DNA from: Planctomycetota bacterium
GTDB taxonomy: Bacteria > Planctomycetota > Brocadiia > Brocadiales > Brocadiaceae
Direction: 5' to 3'
DNA: 64,000 bases
NCBI GenBank assembly: GCA_016188675.1
Contig: JACPHJ010000046.1
Span: forward strand, 1-64,000
Both the position numbers and the translations under genes were made by a program. The notes under the pieces are model-generated. The model saw only the letters and a program-made list of their open reading frames with translations. It was not told the DNA's origin and did no database searches. The first letter of the stretch is position 1. Every line of letters starts with the position of its first letter. Shown one piece after another: positions 25,220 to 34,922 of the stretch.

Positions 25220-26590
25220 TTGTCTAACTTAGCGATATTAGGTGGAGAAGTCGTTAGAAAGGTGCCCTTTCATACCTCTGCGGTTATAGATAACGATGAG
25301 TGGGAGATGGTAAAGGAGGTAATGGAAAGAAAGGAGTTTTCTCGTTTCATGGGAAGTCCTTCGGCTGATATCCAAAGGTATCTGGAGATGTCTTCTGTGG
25401 ATGCCGAGAGCTTGCTGGGCCAGTACTATACGTTCTTAGGAGGTAGAATGGTCAGGCGCTTTGAGGCTGCCTTTGCGAGGAAGTTTGGAGTTAAGTATGC
25501 AGTAAGTGTTAATTCGGCAACGAGCGGACTGTCTGCTGCACTTGGTGCTATTAGAGCAGGGCCTGGCGATGAAGTCATAACAACGTGCATGTCATTTAAT
25601 GCAACTGCTACGAGTATCCTTGTTTTTAATTCCATTCCTGTATTTGTGGATATAGACAGGAAGAATTTTTGTATGGACCCCGTTGAGGTGGAAAGGGCCA
25701 TAACGCCAAGAACAAGGGCAATACTTGTTGTGCATCTTCTTGGCAATACGGCGGATATGGATGCTATCATGGACATAGCAAAGCGGCGTGGCCTCTCTGT
25801 TATAGAAGACTGTTCCCAGTCCCCTGGCACGAGATACAGAGGCAGGCTTGTTGGAAACATTGGTGATATAGGTGTGTTTAGTTTCCAAGAGACCAAAAAC
25901 ATGCAAACAGGTGAGGGCGGGATGGCGATCACCAATGATCCGGTCCTGGCAAAAAGGATGCGGCTCATAAGAAATCATGGAGAATCTATTTGTGACGATG
26001 CGTGGGATGAGGCTTCTTTGGAAAACATAATAGGCATGAACTACAGAATGAACGAGCTTACGGCAGCACTTGGTGTTGCACAGATAGGGAAGCTTGATGA
26101 GAATAACGCTGTAAGGAGCGAAAATGCACGGTTCTTATCCAGTGAACTTGGGCAGATCAGGGAACTTAAGGTTCCAATGTATGAAGAAGGCACGGTGCCA
26201 CACTTGTATCCACTTATATATGATGAGGCCATAGCTGGAGTAGAAAGGGCCAAGATATTGGCTGCCCTCAGAGCGGAAGGCATACCGGTCGGATCTGGGT
26301 ATTTGCGATTGATGTATGAGAACCCCTTGTTTTTGAAAAAGGTAGGATATGGAAGGAATCATTGTCCATGGTCATGTCATCTTTATGGCCAAGAAAGGTA
26401 CTACAGAAGGGGTGATTGTCCAGTTGGTGAGGAACTTCTTTACAAAACATTTATATGGTTTTATCACATACACCGTCCTAATACCATAGAGGACATGAGA
26501 GATGTGGTTAGGGCATTTAAGAAGGTTTTTGCAAACCTCTCTCTATTGAGAGAGAGCAGTATAAATACGACAATAGGGTATAAGTGGTAG
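25220..26590 (+). CDS. DegT/DnrJ/EryC1 aminotransferase
   Basis: A 456-residue PLP enzyme, longer than the usual 370-400. The TTG start at 25220 is supported by a GAAAGGGGGAA site and by the family-typical opening LAILGGEVVRKVPF. Asp 197 (IEDCSQS) and Lys 226 (FSFQETKNMQTGEGG) are the PLP residues; the lysine loop is of the QETKN type seen in AHBA-synthase/SMAT-like relatives rather than the SxHK type. The extra length is at the C terminus (YGQERYYRRGDCPVGEELL onward) and around residues 45-75. It probably aminates the keto sugar from the adjacent Gfo/Idh enzyme. Confidence 0.82.
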   Translation: MSNLAILGGEVVRKVPFHTSAVIDNDEWEMVKEVMERKEFSRFMGSPSADIQRYLEMSSVDAESLLGQYYTFLGGRMVRRFEAAFARKFGVKYAVSVNSATSGLSAALGAIRAGPGDEVITTCMSFNATATSILVFNSIPVFVDIDRKNFCMDPVEVERAITPRTRAILVVHLLGNTADMDAIMDIAKRRGLSVIEDCSQSPGTRYRGRLVGNIGDIGVFSFQETKNMQTGEGGMAITNDPVLAKRMRLIRNHGESICDDAWDEASLENIIGMNYRMNELTAALGVAQIGKLDENNAVRSENARFLSSELGQIRELKVPMYEEGTVPHLYPLIYDEAIAGVERAKILAALRAEGIPVGSGYLRLMYENPLFLKKVGYGRNHCPWSCHLYGQERYYRRGDCPVGEELLYKTFIWFYHIHRPNTIEDMRDVVRAFKKVFANLSLLRESSINTTIGYKW

Positions 26591-26610
26591 ACAAATGAAA
26601 GGAGATTATT

Positions 26611-26808
26611 ATGTCAAAAATTTTAAAAGGAAACTATGAATTAGAAAATAAGACTGAAAACAAGAAAGAGACATCAGGCCATGAGAAAGTTGAGAATTTT
26701 ACAGAAGTGTTTGAGTCCAGCGCCTTAGAAAAGCTAAGTGGGAGTATAGCTTTTGTTTTGAAGTCTAACAAGTTTCTGTGGGGAGATGAAGATGGCGATA
26801 CTAAATGA
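26611..26808 (+). CDS. Small hypothetical protein upstream of the DUF115 gene
   Basis: A 65-residue ORF with a good site (AAAGGAG) before its ATG, ending inside the next gene (17-base overlap with the preferred start). It is hydrophilic and charged in the first half (NKTENKKETSGHEK) with a short amphipathic stretch in the second half (ALEKLSGSIAFVLK). I recognise no family. Placement and translational signals make it more credible than a chance frame; it may be a peptide partner of the glycosyltransferase-like protein after it. Confidence 0.5.
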   Translation: MSKILKGNYELENKTENKKETSGHEKVENFTEVFESSALEKLSGSIAFVLKSNKFLWGDEDGDTK

Positions 26809-27805
26809 GGCCCAGAATAGAGCAATCTCTGAGGCAACTTTTAAAAAGACAGCAGAAAGGGGCATAAGACATGCAATACAAAATGCTCCTTATATAAAAA
26901 AAACATTAAAAGACCTAAGGAAAGAGATCGAGGCAGAAGTGCCCAAACCAGCCATCGTAGTTTCAGCAGGGCCAAGTCTTAAAAGGAGGAATTCAATAGA
27001 GGTTATAAAAAAATCAGACTTTAAAGGATACATAGTATCAGTCGATGGTTCGCTTGGTCAATGTTTAAGGAAGGGGCTTATTCCAGACTTTGTAGTAACT
27101 GTTGACCCATGCTATCCTTATCGAATGATAAGATGGTTTGGAGATCCACAGTTGCGGCAGAGACAACCGGATGATTATTTCAAGCACCAGGACTTGGATG
27201 GAGACCTTAACGAAAACGAAGAGAGCCTCAATGAAGAGCTCGTCAGGCTTGTCAACCATCATGGTCCTAAAATAAAAGTTGTAATCTCAACAGGCTCAAA
27301 CCCGGAGGTTACCCATAGGTGCCTTGAGGCGGGGATGCAGCTTTACTGGTGGAACCCCTTATATGATGATTTTGAAAAAGAAGACAGTATTTCAAGGCAA
27401 ATATACGAGACGAACAAAGTACCATGCATGGTTACGGGTGGAAATGTAGGAGGGTCTGCTTGGGTGTTTGTATATGCTGTACTCGAAAGCCCTGAAATCA
27501 TACTTGTTGGGCTGGACAACTCTTATCCTCCTGGTGCAACGGTAGTAAATACCCAATACTTTGAGTATTTAAAAGGTATATTCCCGGAAGAACCTGAGAA
27601 AGGTTTATGCCGGGTGTATAATCCTTATCTTAAGGAAACATGGACTACAGACCCAGCTTATAGTTGGTACAATGATATATTCTTATATATGTTATCCCAT
27701 TCCAAGTCTAATACCTATAACTGCACAGAAGGTGGAATCCTATTTGGTGATGGTATTGAGTTTATTCCCTTAAACGAGGGTCTCAGGAGAGTAGAAAATG
27801 GCTAA
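26792..27805 (+). CDS. DUF115/MptE-like (Maf-type) protein
   Basis: About 337 residues. Of two adjacent ATGs, 26792 has proper spacing from GGGGAG. The conserved block PAIVVSAGPSLKRR (about 52-65), then VSVDGSLGQCLRKGLIPDFVVTVDP and the GGNVGGSAW and EIILVGLDNSY strands match the DUF115 core shared by MptE and motility accessory factors. Maf proteins with this core transfer pseudaminic or legionaminic acid onto flagellin. Next to a nonulosonate pathway this is a plausible nonulosonate transferase or glycan-linking enzyme. It is shorter than full-length Maf proteins. Confidence 0.72.
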   Translation: MAILNEAQNRAISEATFKKTAERGIRHAIQNAPYIKKTLKDLRKEIEAEVPKPAIVVSAGPSLKRRNSIEVIKKSDFKGYIVSVDGSLGQCLRKGLIPDFVVTVDPCYPYRMIRWFGDPQLRQRQPDDYFKHQDLDGDLNENEESLNEELVRLVNHHGPKIKVVISTGSNPEVTHRCLEAGMQLYWWNPLYDDFEKEDSISRQIYETNKVPCMVTGGNVGGSAWVFVYAVLESPEIILVGLDNSYPPGATVVNTQYFEYLKGIFPEEPEKGLCRVYNPYLKETWTTDPAYSWYNDIFLYMLSHSKSNTYNCTEGGILFGDGIEFIPLNEGLRRVENG

Positions 27806-29288
27806 GGTTCTTTTGATAAATCCCGTTATTCGCATACAGGACAAGCCAAGACACATCCCCTATGGCATAGCACAACTGGCCGCTATAGCGAGCAGGAAGG
27901 GTCATCAGATCCAGGTGTTTGATGCCAATGGGTGGAGGCCTACGGACTCGGAAATAATTGATGTATTAAAAGCAGATAACTGGGACGTTATTGCCACAGG
28001 CGGTCTTGTCACTACATACGGTTTTATAAAAAAGGTTGTGAGTCTTGCACGACAAGCTTGTCCCTCGAGCCTCATCGTTGTAGGTGGGGGGGTGATTACG
28101 CCCATACCATTTGAGATCATGACATTCCTCGCGGAAGTTGATGTAGGAGTAGTGGGCGAAGGATATATCACTTTTCCGGAGATTTTGGAGAGACTTGATA
28201 ATGGCACCAGGGCATGGAGTGATGTAAAGGGCATAATATGGAGGGACATTGGAGGAAAGCTTCATCTAAATTCTGAACGACCTCTTCTTAATGATGTGGA
28301 TTCTTTGCCTTTCCCTGCCTGGGAGTTCTTTCCATTGGAAATATACTTTCGCAATAGTAGCATCCTTCTCAGTGAAGAATCTATGCTTTCAAAGAGACGT
28401 CTTGAAATAGCCTGCAGCTATGGATGCCGTTTTATGTGCAAGTATTGCTTCCACCTCGGACTGAGCGATGAGCTTACCATGCGAACAACCAGCGAAGGTA
28501 ATCATGAGGTAGTGATTTCAAAGACAAGAAACGTACGACATCACAGTGCTGAATATGTGATAGAGCTTGTTAAGTACGCAAGAAATCGTTTTGGGGTGGA
28601 CTTTATCTCATTCCTTGATGAAAATTTTGTGTCTCTTTCAAGAAATAACGTATGGTATGATGAGTTTTCCAAACGATGGGAAGAGTCCGGCCTTATTCCT
28701 GAATGTGTGAAAAAGGGCACAAATCACGATCCTGTAAAATGCAGCGGTGTGCACTGGGGGACAACTGCTCATGCTGCATTAGCTAGTTACGACATACTGA
28801 AAAACTTCAAAAGGCTTGGATGTGCCTATCTTGATTATGGTCTTGAGTCCTTTGATGACGGGATACTCAAATCCATTGGCAAGGGGTCAAATGCGCGCAT
28901 TAACGAGCAAGCTATTATCCATACCCTTAAAGCAGGTATACGTCCAGTTCCCAACCAGATTATCGGTTTTCCTGGGGAAACATTCGAAAGTATACTTGTA
29001 AACGTTGATGCTTGGAACAGACTCGGTATACAATCCTATCCCTTTTTTGCAACGCCCTATCCGGGCACGGAATGGTATTACTCTTACAAAGATAAAATAT
29101 TGGAACAATACGAGGGCAAACTTGAGGACTTTCTTCTTGACCTCGGAGATGCTACGAGGATAACTGCGGTTATCTCAGAAAATTTCAATGCAGTTGAACT
29201 ACTTGGATTAAGAGAACTGATGGTCAACCGTGATGTAAAGCGTATCTTAGAATATAAGAAAATCTGGAAGAAGCAAAAAAGTTGTTGA
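27798..29288 (+). CDS. B12-binding radical SAM enzyme
   Basis: The 496-residue protein begins with a cobalamin-binding-type domain (VLLINPVIRIQDKPRHIPYG, GVVGEGYITFPEIL) and then the radical SAM core with CSYGCRFMCKYC (the last three Cys form the CxxxCxxC cluster). FLDENFVSL, LDYGLESFDDG and IIGFPGETFES are typical downstream strands. Class B enzymes of this build methylate or rearrange unactivated carbons. It overlaps the DUF115 gene by eight bases, so it likely works on the same glycan. One of four B12 radical SAM genes in the locus. Confidence 0.83.
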   Translation: MAKVLLINPVIRIQDKPRHIPYGIAQLAAIASRKGHQIQVFDANGWRPTDSEIIDVLKADNWDVIATGGLVTTYGFIKKVVSLARQACPSSLIVVGGGVITPIPFEIMTFLAEVDVGVVGEGYITFPEILERLDNGTRAWSDVKGIIWRDIGGKLHLNSERPLLNDVDSLPFPAWEFFPLEIYFRNSSILLSEESMLSKRRLEIACSYGCRFMCKYCFHLGLSDELTMRTTSEGNHEVVISKTRNVRHHSAEYVIELVKYARNRFGVDFISFLDENFVSLSRNNVWYDEFSKRWEESGLIPECVKKGTNHDPVKCSGVHWGTTAHAALASYDILKNFKRLGCAYLDYGLESFDDGILKSIGKGSNARINEQAIIHTLKAGIRPVPNQIIGFPGETFESILVNVDAWNRLGIQSYPFFATPYPGTEWYYSYKDKILEQYEGKLEDFLLDLGDATRITAVISENFNAVELLGLRELMVNRDVKRILEYKKIWKKQKSC

Positions 29289-29371
29289 GAGGTTTCGTGA
29301 AATATACATGACTCGCTAATTGCCTTTTTATAAGATTAAGTCAAAGTAGATTGTTCTGGAAATAACTGAAA

Positions 29372-31273
29372 ATGAGAAAAAAAATTATCTGGATTGAAAG
29401 ATTAGATTTTTTAAAGGTTTTTGTTTTTGCTGTGTATAGTTTTTTTCCCTCATATATCATAATTCATTATAACGAACATAATGTTACCCGTTTTGGGAAG
29501 TTGCTTTTCAATTTTATAAAGAGGTTTAATTTACATAAAAAGTTTTCCCCCGTTGATTTATCCTTAGAAAAGAGAGACAGTGGATGTACTTTGTTTTATC
29601 AATTAAGTAATGACTTCCATGCCTGCTTTGAAGAATTTTGCAAAAAATATATTTTTCATGAATCAAACCGTGTTAAAAATATGATAGAAAGCTACGCATT
29701 TAATCTGTTGCGTGACCGTATCACATTTATTACTATTGCAGGGTTTGAGGCAGCGCAAAGCAATGATAAACAAAAGCATATCATCTATATTATGAGATAT
29801 CCGCTTAATACTGTTATTATTCCCTTTTATTCTAAAAATGGCTTTATTCTAAGGGAATCTTTCGGTTTTATTGGGAGTATAAATTACTTTTTAAAACCAT
29901 TCTATTGTATAGCCAGACTTTTATTAGCAAAAGTAAACAGCCCAAATGTTAATAGCAATATTTCAAACATTAAACCCTCAATCTGGGTAGAATATACACC
30001 TTCGGCTGTAACTGACTTTACTTTCTGGCGAGAGGGAATTGAGTCAAAGGACTTTGACATCGTTTATTATTTTGATAGAAGTGACACGCCTCTTACTACA
30101 GAAACGATAAATTCAATTGAAAAGAAAGATTTGAAATGGATAGATCTCAATGAAAAGATATTATTTCAATTATCTACTTTTGGTCTAAAAGACTTTAAAA
30201 GGATCATTTTAGAATTGTTCCGAGGCGACTCTACCCTACCCTTTAGGTTCAGACAAATTTTATTTGAATGTGAATTATGGTATCTGCTGTATAAATTTGT
30301 TTTTAGTCGTTTCCAGGTAAAACTTCTTATTCAACATCAGGATTGGTTTTGGAAACAGGAGGTGCAGACTCGTGCATTAGAAGGTAGCGGGGGTATTCTT
30401 GTAGGACTGCATTGGTCAAACTACCATAGCGTAATGACGCCTTGGCATCTTTTCCCATATCATGTTTTTTTTCTATGGGGCAAATTGATACACGATTTTG
30501 TATTAACTGGGAAAAATACATGTAAATATATGTTGCCATCCGGAATATGGATAACAGCAGGTAAACACAAACCTGAACAACTTAATAGTTTATTTGAAAG
30601 CCTTTCCTTCGTTGTCACAATATTTGATTCGTCATCCTCGTATAATGGAATTGTAACACCAGGCTCTCTATCCAAATTCTTTTTAAGAATATTAAAACTT
30701 ATTGAAAATAATCCCTCATGGGGAGCGATTTTAAAGTCTAAAGGAAAGAAACGGAAAAATTTTCTCTCCCTACCTTCTGGAGAAAAGATTATTGAAAAAT
30801 TAGAATTGCTAGCCAAACAAAATAGGGCAGTTGTTTTAGAAAATGCTGTTTCTCCTGGTACAGCAGCAGCTTATTCAGACTTATCTGTTTGCTGCGGTTT
30901 AAACTCAGCTGGAATTATTGCAGGGATACATGCATATAGAGCAGTACACTGGGATTGTGCAGGGTGGCTAAAACATCCGTTTTACAAGGATCCAGAACAG
31001 CAGTTCATTTTTCAAACCCTTGAGGAACTTGAGCAGGCAATTATCAAGGCGAGTAAAGGAGATACTACAATCGGTGATTTTTCAAGATGGAGACAGAGAT
31101 TCAACTATTTTGATGACCTGAATGCTCCAAAGCGAGTTGGAAGATTTATTCAGACCTTTATGGATACAATTATAAGGACAAACAACGCTGGATACTCGTT
31201 GGATTATTCTGTTAAAGAATATATAAAGAAAAATAATATTGGAGATGATTTTTTCAGGCTAGAGCATTGTTGA
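29372..31273 (+). CDS. Unrecognised 633-residue protein
   Basis: No family recognised. The N terminus is aromatic and basic with a hydrophobic stretch (VFVFAVYSFFPSYIII). The middle contains IKPSIWVEYTPSAVTDFTFWREG, and the last 200 residues have VVLENAVSPGTAAAYSDLSVC and GLNSAGIIAGIHAYRAVHWDC, which recall the donor-binding half of GT-B or capsule-synthesis proteins. It is similar in size and position to the surface-carbohydrate protein at 47699 but not obviously homologous. The gene is AT-rich compared with what follows. It is probably a glycosyltransferase of the surface glycan; that is inference from context. Confidence 0.6.
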   Translation: MRKKIIWIERLDFLKVFVFAVYSFFPSYIIIHYNEHNVTRFGKLLFNFIKRFNLHKKFSPVDLSLEKRDSGCTLFYQLSNDFHACFEEFCKKYIFHESNRVKNMIESYAFNLLRDRITFITIAGFEAAQSNDKQKHIIYIMRYPLNTVIIPFYSKNGFILRESFGFIGSINYFLKPFYCIARLLLAKVNSPNVNSNISNIKPSIWVEYTPSAVTDFTFWREGIESKDFDIVYYFDRSDTPLTTETINSIEKKDLKWIDLNEKILFQLSTFGLKDFKRIILELFRGDSTLPFRFRQILFECELWYLLYKFVFSRFQVKLLIQHQDWFWKQEVQTRALEGSGGILVGLHWSNYHSVMTPWHLFPYHVFFLWGKLIHDFVLTGKNTCKYMLPSGIWITAGKHKPEQLNSLFESLSFVVTIFDSSSSYNGIVTPGSLSKFFLRILKLIENNPSWGAILKSKGKKRKNFLSLPSGEKIIEKLELLAKQNRAVVLENAVSPGTAAAYSDLSVCCGLNSAGIIAGIHAYRAVHWDCAGWLKHPFYKDPEQQFIFQTLEELEQAIIKASKGDTTIGDFSRWRQRFNYFDDLNAPKRVGRFIQTFMDTIIRTNNAGYSLDYSVKEYIKKNNIGDDFFRLEHC

Positions 31274-31523
31274 TATTGAGACAATCACTGATCACATATA
31301 CTTTGATTCGGTATCCGGAGCTCTTTATAACAACTATTACAAACCGGGAGTATTTTGCAATGTTCTCTGCATATGCTCATTGTTGCAAACTTCCCTCGGT
31401 GTGAAAGAAAGCAACTTGGTTTTATCTGTCGAGTCAATTTCAGAAGATGTTTACACGGAAACTCTCGTTTTTACAATAAGGGCGATTAATCTAATTTTTA
31501 TCTGTGACGAATTAAAATGGTAG
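31263..31523 (+). pseudogene. Open 3' gene remnant before the ABC transporter
   Basis: One frame is open for 86 codons with no usable start, reading protein-like segments such as DHIYFDSVSGALYNN and SNLVLSVESISEDVYTETL and ending DELKW just before the next gene. It overlaps the tail of the upstream gene in another frame. I cannot name a family; it may be the 3' end of a lost gene, or chance in AT-rich DNA. Otherwise the 254-base gap is empty. Confidence 0.3.
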
Positions 31524-31527
31524 TTAT

Positions 31528-33333
31528 ATGTCAAATACTTCGCAAAGTTTAATAAAGCTCTTTATGCGCCTTTTACATCACTTTGGAAGACGTCACCGAA
31601 GACATCTTATCATATTGTGGTTGCTGATGCTATCAGGTGCGTTTTCAGAAATCCTCAGCCTCGGTTCAGTAATCCCCTTTTTAGGGGTGCTGACCGCTCC
31701 TGACCGCCTTATAAAGCAGCCGCTTATAAGTTATTTTGCTGCGTGCTGGGGGATTACCTCACCCAAGGAGCTTTTACTACCATTAACGATTTTATTTGGA
31801 GTTGCGGCACTGATTTCTGGTGGGTTACGCCTAACTTTATTATGGGCAATCAATCGCTTTTCTTTTTCTGCTGGTGCAGATATAGGCTTGGAAATCTATC
31901 GACGGGCACTGTATCAACCCTATAAGGAACAAGTGGCTAGAAATAGTAGTACGGTGATTAGTGGTATTACGCAAAAGGTTGGAAGCACTATTAATAGTTT
32001 ACTCTCGATGTTAAACTTAGCGAATGCTAGTGTAATCCTGTTAGCAATAACTATCACCTTGTTTGTTATCGATCCAGTCATTACAACGCTGGCGGGTCTA
32101 TGCTTAGGAATCAGCTATATAATAATTGTTCAGGTATTTAGACGGCAATTGAAGTGCAATAGTCTTCGCGTCTCGCAAGAACATACGAAAGTGATCAAGA
32201 TTGTGCAGGAAGGACTTGGGGGTATTCGTGATGTTTTATTGGATGGAACCCAATCGATTTTTTGTGATGCCTATCGCCAGTCTGACCTTAAGTTGCGCCA
32301 AGCTCAAGCGAGCAATCAATTCATTGCGCTTGGGCCACGATATATCATGGAATCGTTAGGTATGGTTCTGCTTGCCGGGTTGGCGTATGGCATTAGTAGA
32401 AAGACGGGAGGGATGGTGAGTATGGTTCCGGTATTGGGGGCAATCGCACTGGGGGCTCAACGGCTCTTGCCAGCATTGCAGCAGTGCTACGCAAGTTGGG
32501 CGGGGATTATGGGAAGTTATACACAACTTGCAGAGGTCATAGGGATTCTTGATCAACCGCTCTCGCCAGACTCATATTTGCCGGCTTTTCAACCGATAGG
32601 CTTGCAAAAAGATATTCGATTTGATTCGGTCAAGTTTCAATATCACAATGAAGGCCCGGTAGTATTGAACGGGCTTGACATAGTGATTCCTAAAGGTGCA
32701 CGCGTAGGTATAATCGGTGAAACAGGGAGTGGGAAGAGCACTGCTATGGACCTGCTGATGGGACTGCTTGATCCTACGGACGGGCGTATATTGGTTGATG
32801 GCTCTCCTCTTGAAGGGCAAAGACGCCGGGCATGGCAGCGTACTATAGCGTATGTGCCTCAGCATATCTATCTGGCGGATGCTTCAATAGCCGAAAATAT
32901 TGCTTTCGGTGTGCCGCGCGAGGCCATCGACCTTGATGCAGTAAGGGCGGCAGCTTCTCGTTCACAAATCGCCAATTTCATTGAGAGTAGTAGTAAAGAC
33001 GGCTATTGGGCGATGGTGGGTGAACGAGGCATCCGTCTTTCCGGTGGTCAGCGACAACGAATTGGTATTGCTCGTGCACTTTACAAACAGGCTTCAGTAT
33101 TGGTTTTTGATGAGGCAACCAGTGCCATAGATACTATAACAGAAGAATACGTAATGGATGCAATAGACAAGCTTGATAGAGATTTGACCGTTGTGCTTAT
33201 TGCTCACCGTCTTACAACAATACGAAACTGTAATCAGATCGTTGAAATCATGAATGGGCGGACAATAATTTATACGTCATATGAACAATTGCTTGAGAAC
33301 AAATTGAGAGTGCAAAGAGTTTTCACGTCTTGA
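31528..33333 (+). CDS. ABC transporter, lipid-linked oligosaccharide flippase-like
   Basis: The 601 residues form a half-transporter: six membrane segments in the first 320 residues (for example HLIILWLLMLSGAFSEILSL) and one ATPase domain. The ATPase has GETGSGKST (Walker A), LSGGQRQRIGIARAL (signature), VLVFDEATSAID (Walker B) and IAHRLTT (H-loop). As a fused membrane-ATPase homodimer of MsbA/PglK type, it fits export of a lipid-linked glycan across the inner membrane. Its place between two nonulosonate modules suggests it flips the finished repeat unit; no Wzx/Wzy pair is visible in the window. Confidence 0.85.
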   Translation: MSNTSQSLIKLFMRLLHHFGRRHRRHLIILWLLMLSGAFSEILSLGSVIPFLGVLTAPDRLIKQPLISYFAACWGITSPKELLLPLTILFGVAALISGGLRLTLLWAINRFSFSAGADIGLEIYRRALYQPYKEQVARNSSTVISGITQKVGSTINSLLSMLNLANASVILLAITITLFVIDPVITTLAGLCLGISYIIIVQVFRRQLKCNSLRVSQEHTKVIKIVQEGLGGIRDVLLDGTQSIFCDAYRQSDLKLRQAQASNQFIALGPRYIMESLGMVLLAGLAYGISRKTGGMVSMVPVLGAIALGAQRLLPALQQCYASWAGIMGSYTQLAEVIGILDQPLSPDSYLPAFQPIGLQKDIRFDSVKFQYHNEGPVVLNGLDIVIPKGARVGIIGETGSGKSTAMDLLMGLLDPTDGRILVDGSPLEGQRRRAWQRTIAYVPQHIYLADASIAENIAFGVPREAIDLDAVRAAASRSQIANFIESSSKDGYWAMVGERGIRLSGGQRQRIGIARALYKQASVLVFDEATSAIDTITEEYVMDAIDKLDRDLTVVLIAHRLTTIRNCNQIVEIMNGRTIIYTSYEQLLENKLRVQRVFTS

Positions 33334-33501
33334 ATAAGGTAATAGCAATTTCCATTTATTCCATTGAACGAATTATAATATCCATTAAATGGCGAGATGT
33401 CCAGTCCACAATCCCACTTTTTGCTGGCGAAAGATACTAGGTGATTTTAGTAGACTTGTAGAAGCTTCACCTTACATCTTTTATTTTGATAGGTACTGAG
33501 T

Positions 33502-34659
33502 ATGAAGAAACGCAAAATATTTTCCCTAACTGGTGCCCGTGCAGATTATGGAAGGCTGAAGCCGGTATGGAAGGCTATTCAAGCCCATCCAGGGCTGGAG
33601 TTGATCATTGCGGCCACAGGCATACATCTTTTGGAGAAATTCGGGTATACTCTTAAACACCTCTTGGAGGATGGATTTAAGCCTGACTATTGTGTAGATA
33701 TTTTTCGAGAACGTGAGAGTGATTTGTCAATTACAAAAGCCCTGGGACGAGGTATCCTTGAATTAACAGAGATTATTAACGAATGCAAACCGGATATTGT
33801 TTTTGTTTTGGGAGATCGCAGCGAGATGTTAATTCCTGCGATTATTGGAACGCACCTTAACATCCCGGTAGCGCATATGGCTGGGGGTTTTGTTACGGAA
33901 GGTGTGGTTGATGAGGTAGTCCGTCATTCTCTTACCAAAATGTCTCATATCCATTTTGCCACCTCTCGAGATTGTGCGCAACGAATCATAAAAATGGGAG
34001 AGGAAGAGTGGAGAGTTCACTTTGTGGGATCACCGGCGATAGACTTGCTTTTTTCAATGAAATATGAAACAAAGGAAACGCTTTTTAAAAGGTTTTATCT
34101 TGATCCTGCGTCTCCCCTTTTAATTGTAACATATCATCCAGTTACAACTGAGGCTGAGAACAGCAGGAAGCAAGTATCAGTGCTTATCGATGCCTTGAAG
34201 CATGTTCATGCGCAGACAATTATAACTTATCCCAATATAGACAATGGTGGTCTGGCCATTATTGAAGAGTTGGAAAAATTAGAAGGTGTTGAGCCATTCA
34301 GAATAGTTAAAAATTTGTCAACAGAAACATATCTCAATTTTCTTAAATATGCTGATTTAATGGTTGGCAATTCAAGTAGCGGCTTTATTGAAGCTCCCTA
34401 CTTTTATTTGCCGGCAATAAACGTAGGGAATCGACAGATGGGTAGACAAAAATACGACAATATTATCAATGTTGATTTTGATGCTTACCGTATCGCAGAT
34501 GTTATACAAGAACTTTTACACGACCGGGCAATGAGGGAAAGATTAAAGGAAACCTTTGATTATCCATACGGAAATGGAGCTGCTGGTCAAAACACTGCCA
34601 AAATTTTAGCAGATGTTCTTATGGATAGGACGTTAGTTCAGAAAAAGATCACTTTTTAG
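33502..34659 (+). CDS. UDP-GlcNAc 2-epimerase, hydrolysing (NeuC), second copy
   Basis: The 385 residues have the same landmarks as the first copy: LTGARADYGRLKPVW, VLGDRSEMLIPAIIG, HMAGGFVTEG, DEVVRHSLTKMSH, GNSSSGFIEAPYFYLPAIN and VGNRQMGR. The sequences clearly differ between copies, so this is not a recent duplication. It starts the second nonulosonate set, whose synthase and CMP-transferase lie 6-8 kb downstream beyond an aminotransferase, dehydrogenase and radical SAM gene. Its substrate may be UDP-GlcNAc, giving ManNAc. Confidence 0.87.
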   Translation: MKKRKIFSLTGARADYGRLKPVWKAIQAHPGLELIIAATGIHLLEKFGYTLKHLLEDGFKPDYCVDIFRERESDLSITKALGRGILELTEIINECKPDIVFVLGDRSEMLIPAIIGTHLNIPVAHMAGGFVTEGVVDEVVRHSLTKMSHIHFATSRDCAQRIIKMGEEEWRVHFVGSPAIDLLFSMKYETKETLFKRFYLDPASPLLIVTYHPVTTEAENSRKQVSVLIDALKHVHAQTIITYPNIDNGGLAIIEELEKLEGVEPFRIVKNLSTETYLNFLKYADLMVGNSSSGFIEAPYFYLPAINVGNRQMGRQKYDNIINVDFDAYRIADVIQELLHDRAMRERLKETFDYPYGNGAAGQNTAKILADVLMDRTLVQKKITF

Positions 34660-34820
34660 ACTGCTATGAGAATAATCTGTAAAGGTTTTGTTAAAGGTGG
34701 CATTCTGAAATTTGAATATGCTCTGGGAACTGGCGAGAATGGTGTCGGCGTTGTTAGTTAAAACACTCAGGCTCATGGCGCGGTATGCAGCTATGCTCAT
34801 TTTGATGCAGTGTGCAATGA

Positions 34821-34922
34821 ATACCACCTATTGTACATGTTCAGGACATTAATGTGCTTTCCAATATTGCGAGGATTAAAGAACTAAATCCAGTTCTACG
34901 TAAACTATTCATTGACCAATGA
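34821..34922 (+). pseudogene. 3' remnant coupled to the aminotransferase gene
   Basis: A frame open from 34821 reads VQDINVLSNIARIKELNPVL, continues for about ten more residues, and stops with TGA at 34920-34922. The stop overlaps the next gene's ATG as ATGA, exactly as intact neighbours do elsewhere in this locus. An in-frame TGA at 34818 blocks it upstream. This looks like the tail of a deleted gene. The rest of the gap (34660-34820) holds nothing else I can support. Confidence 0.45.
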
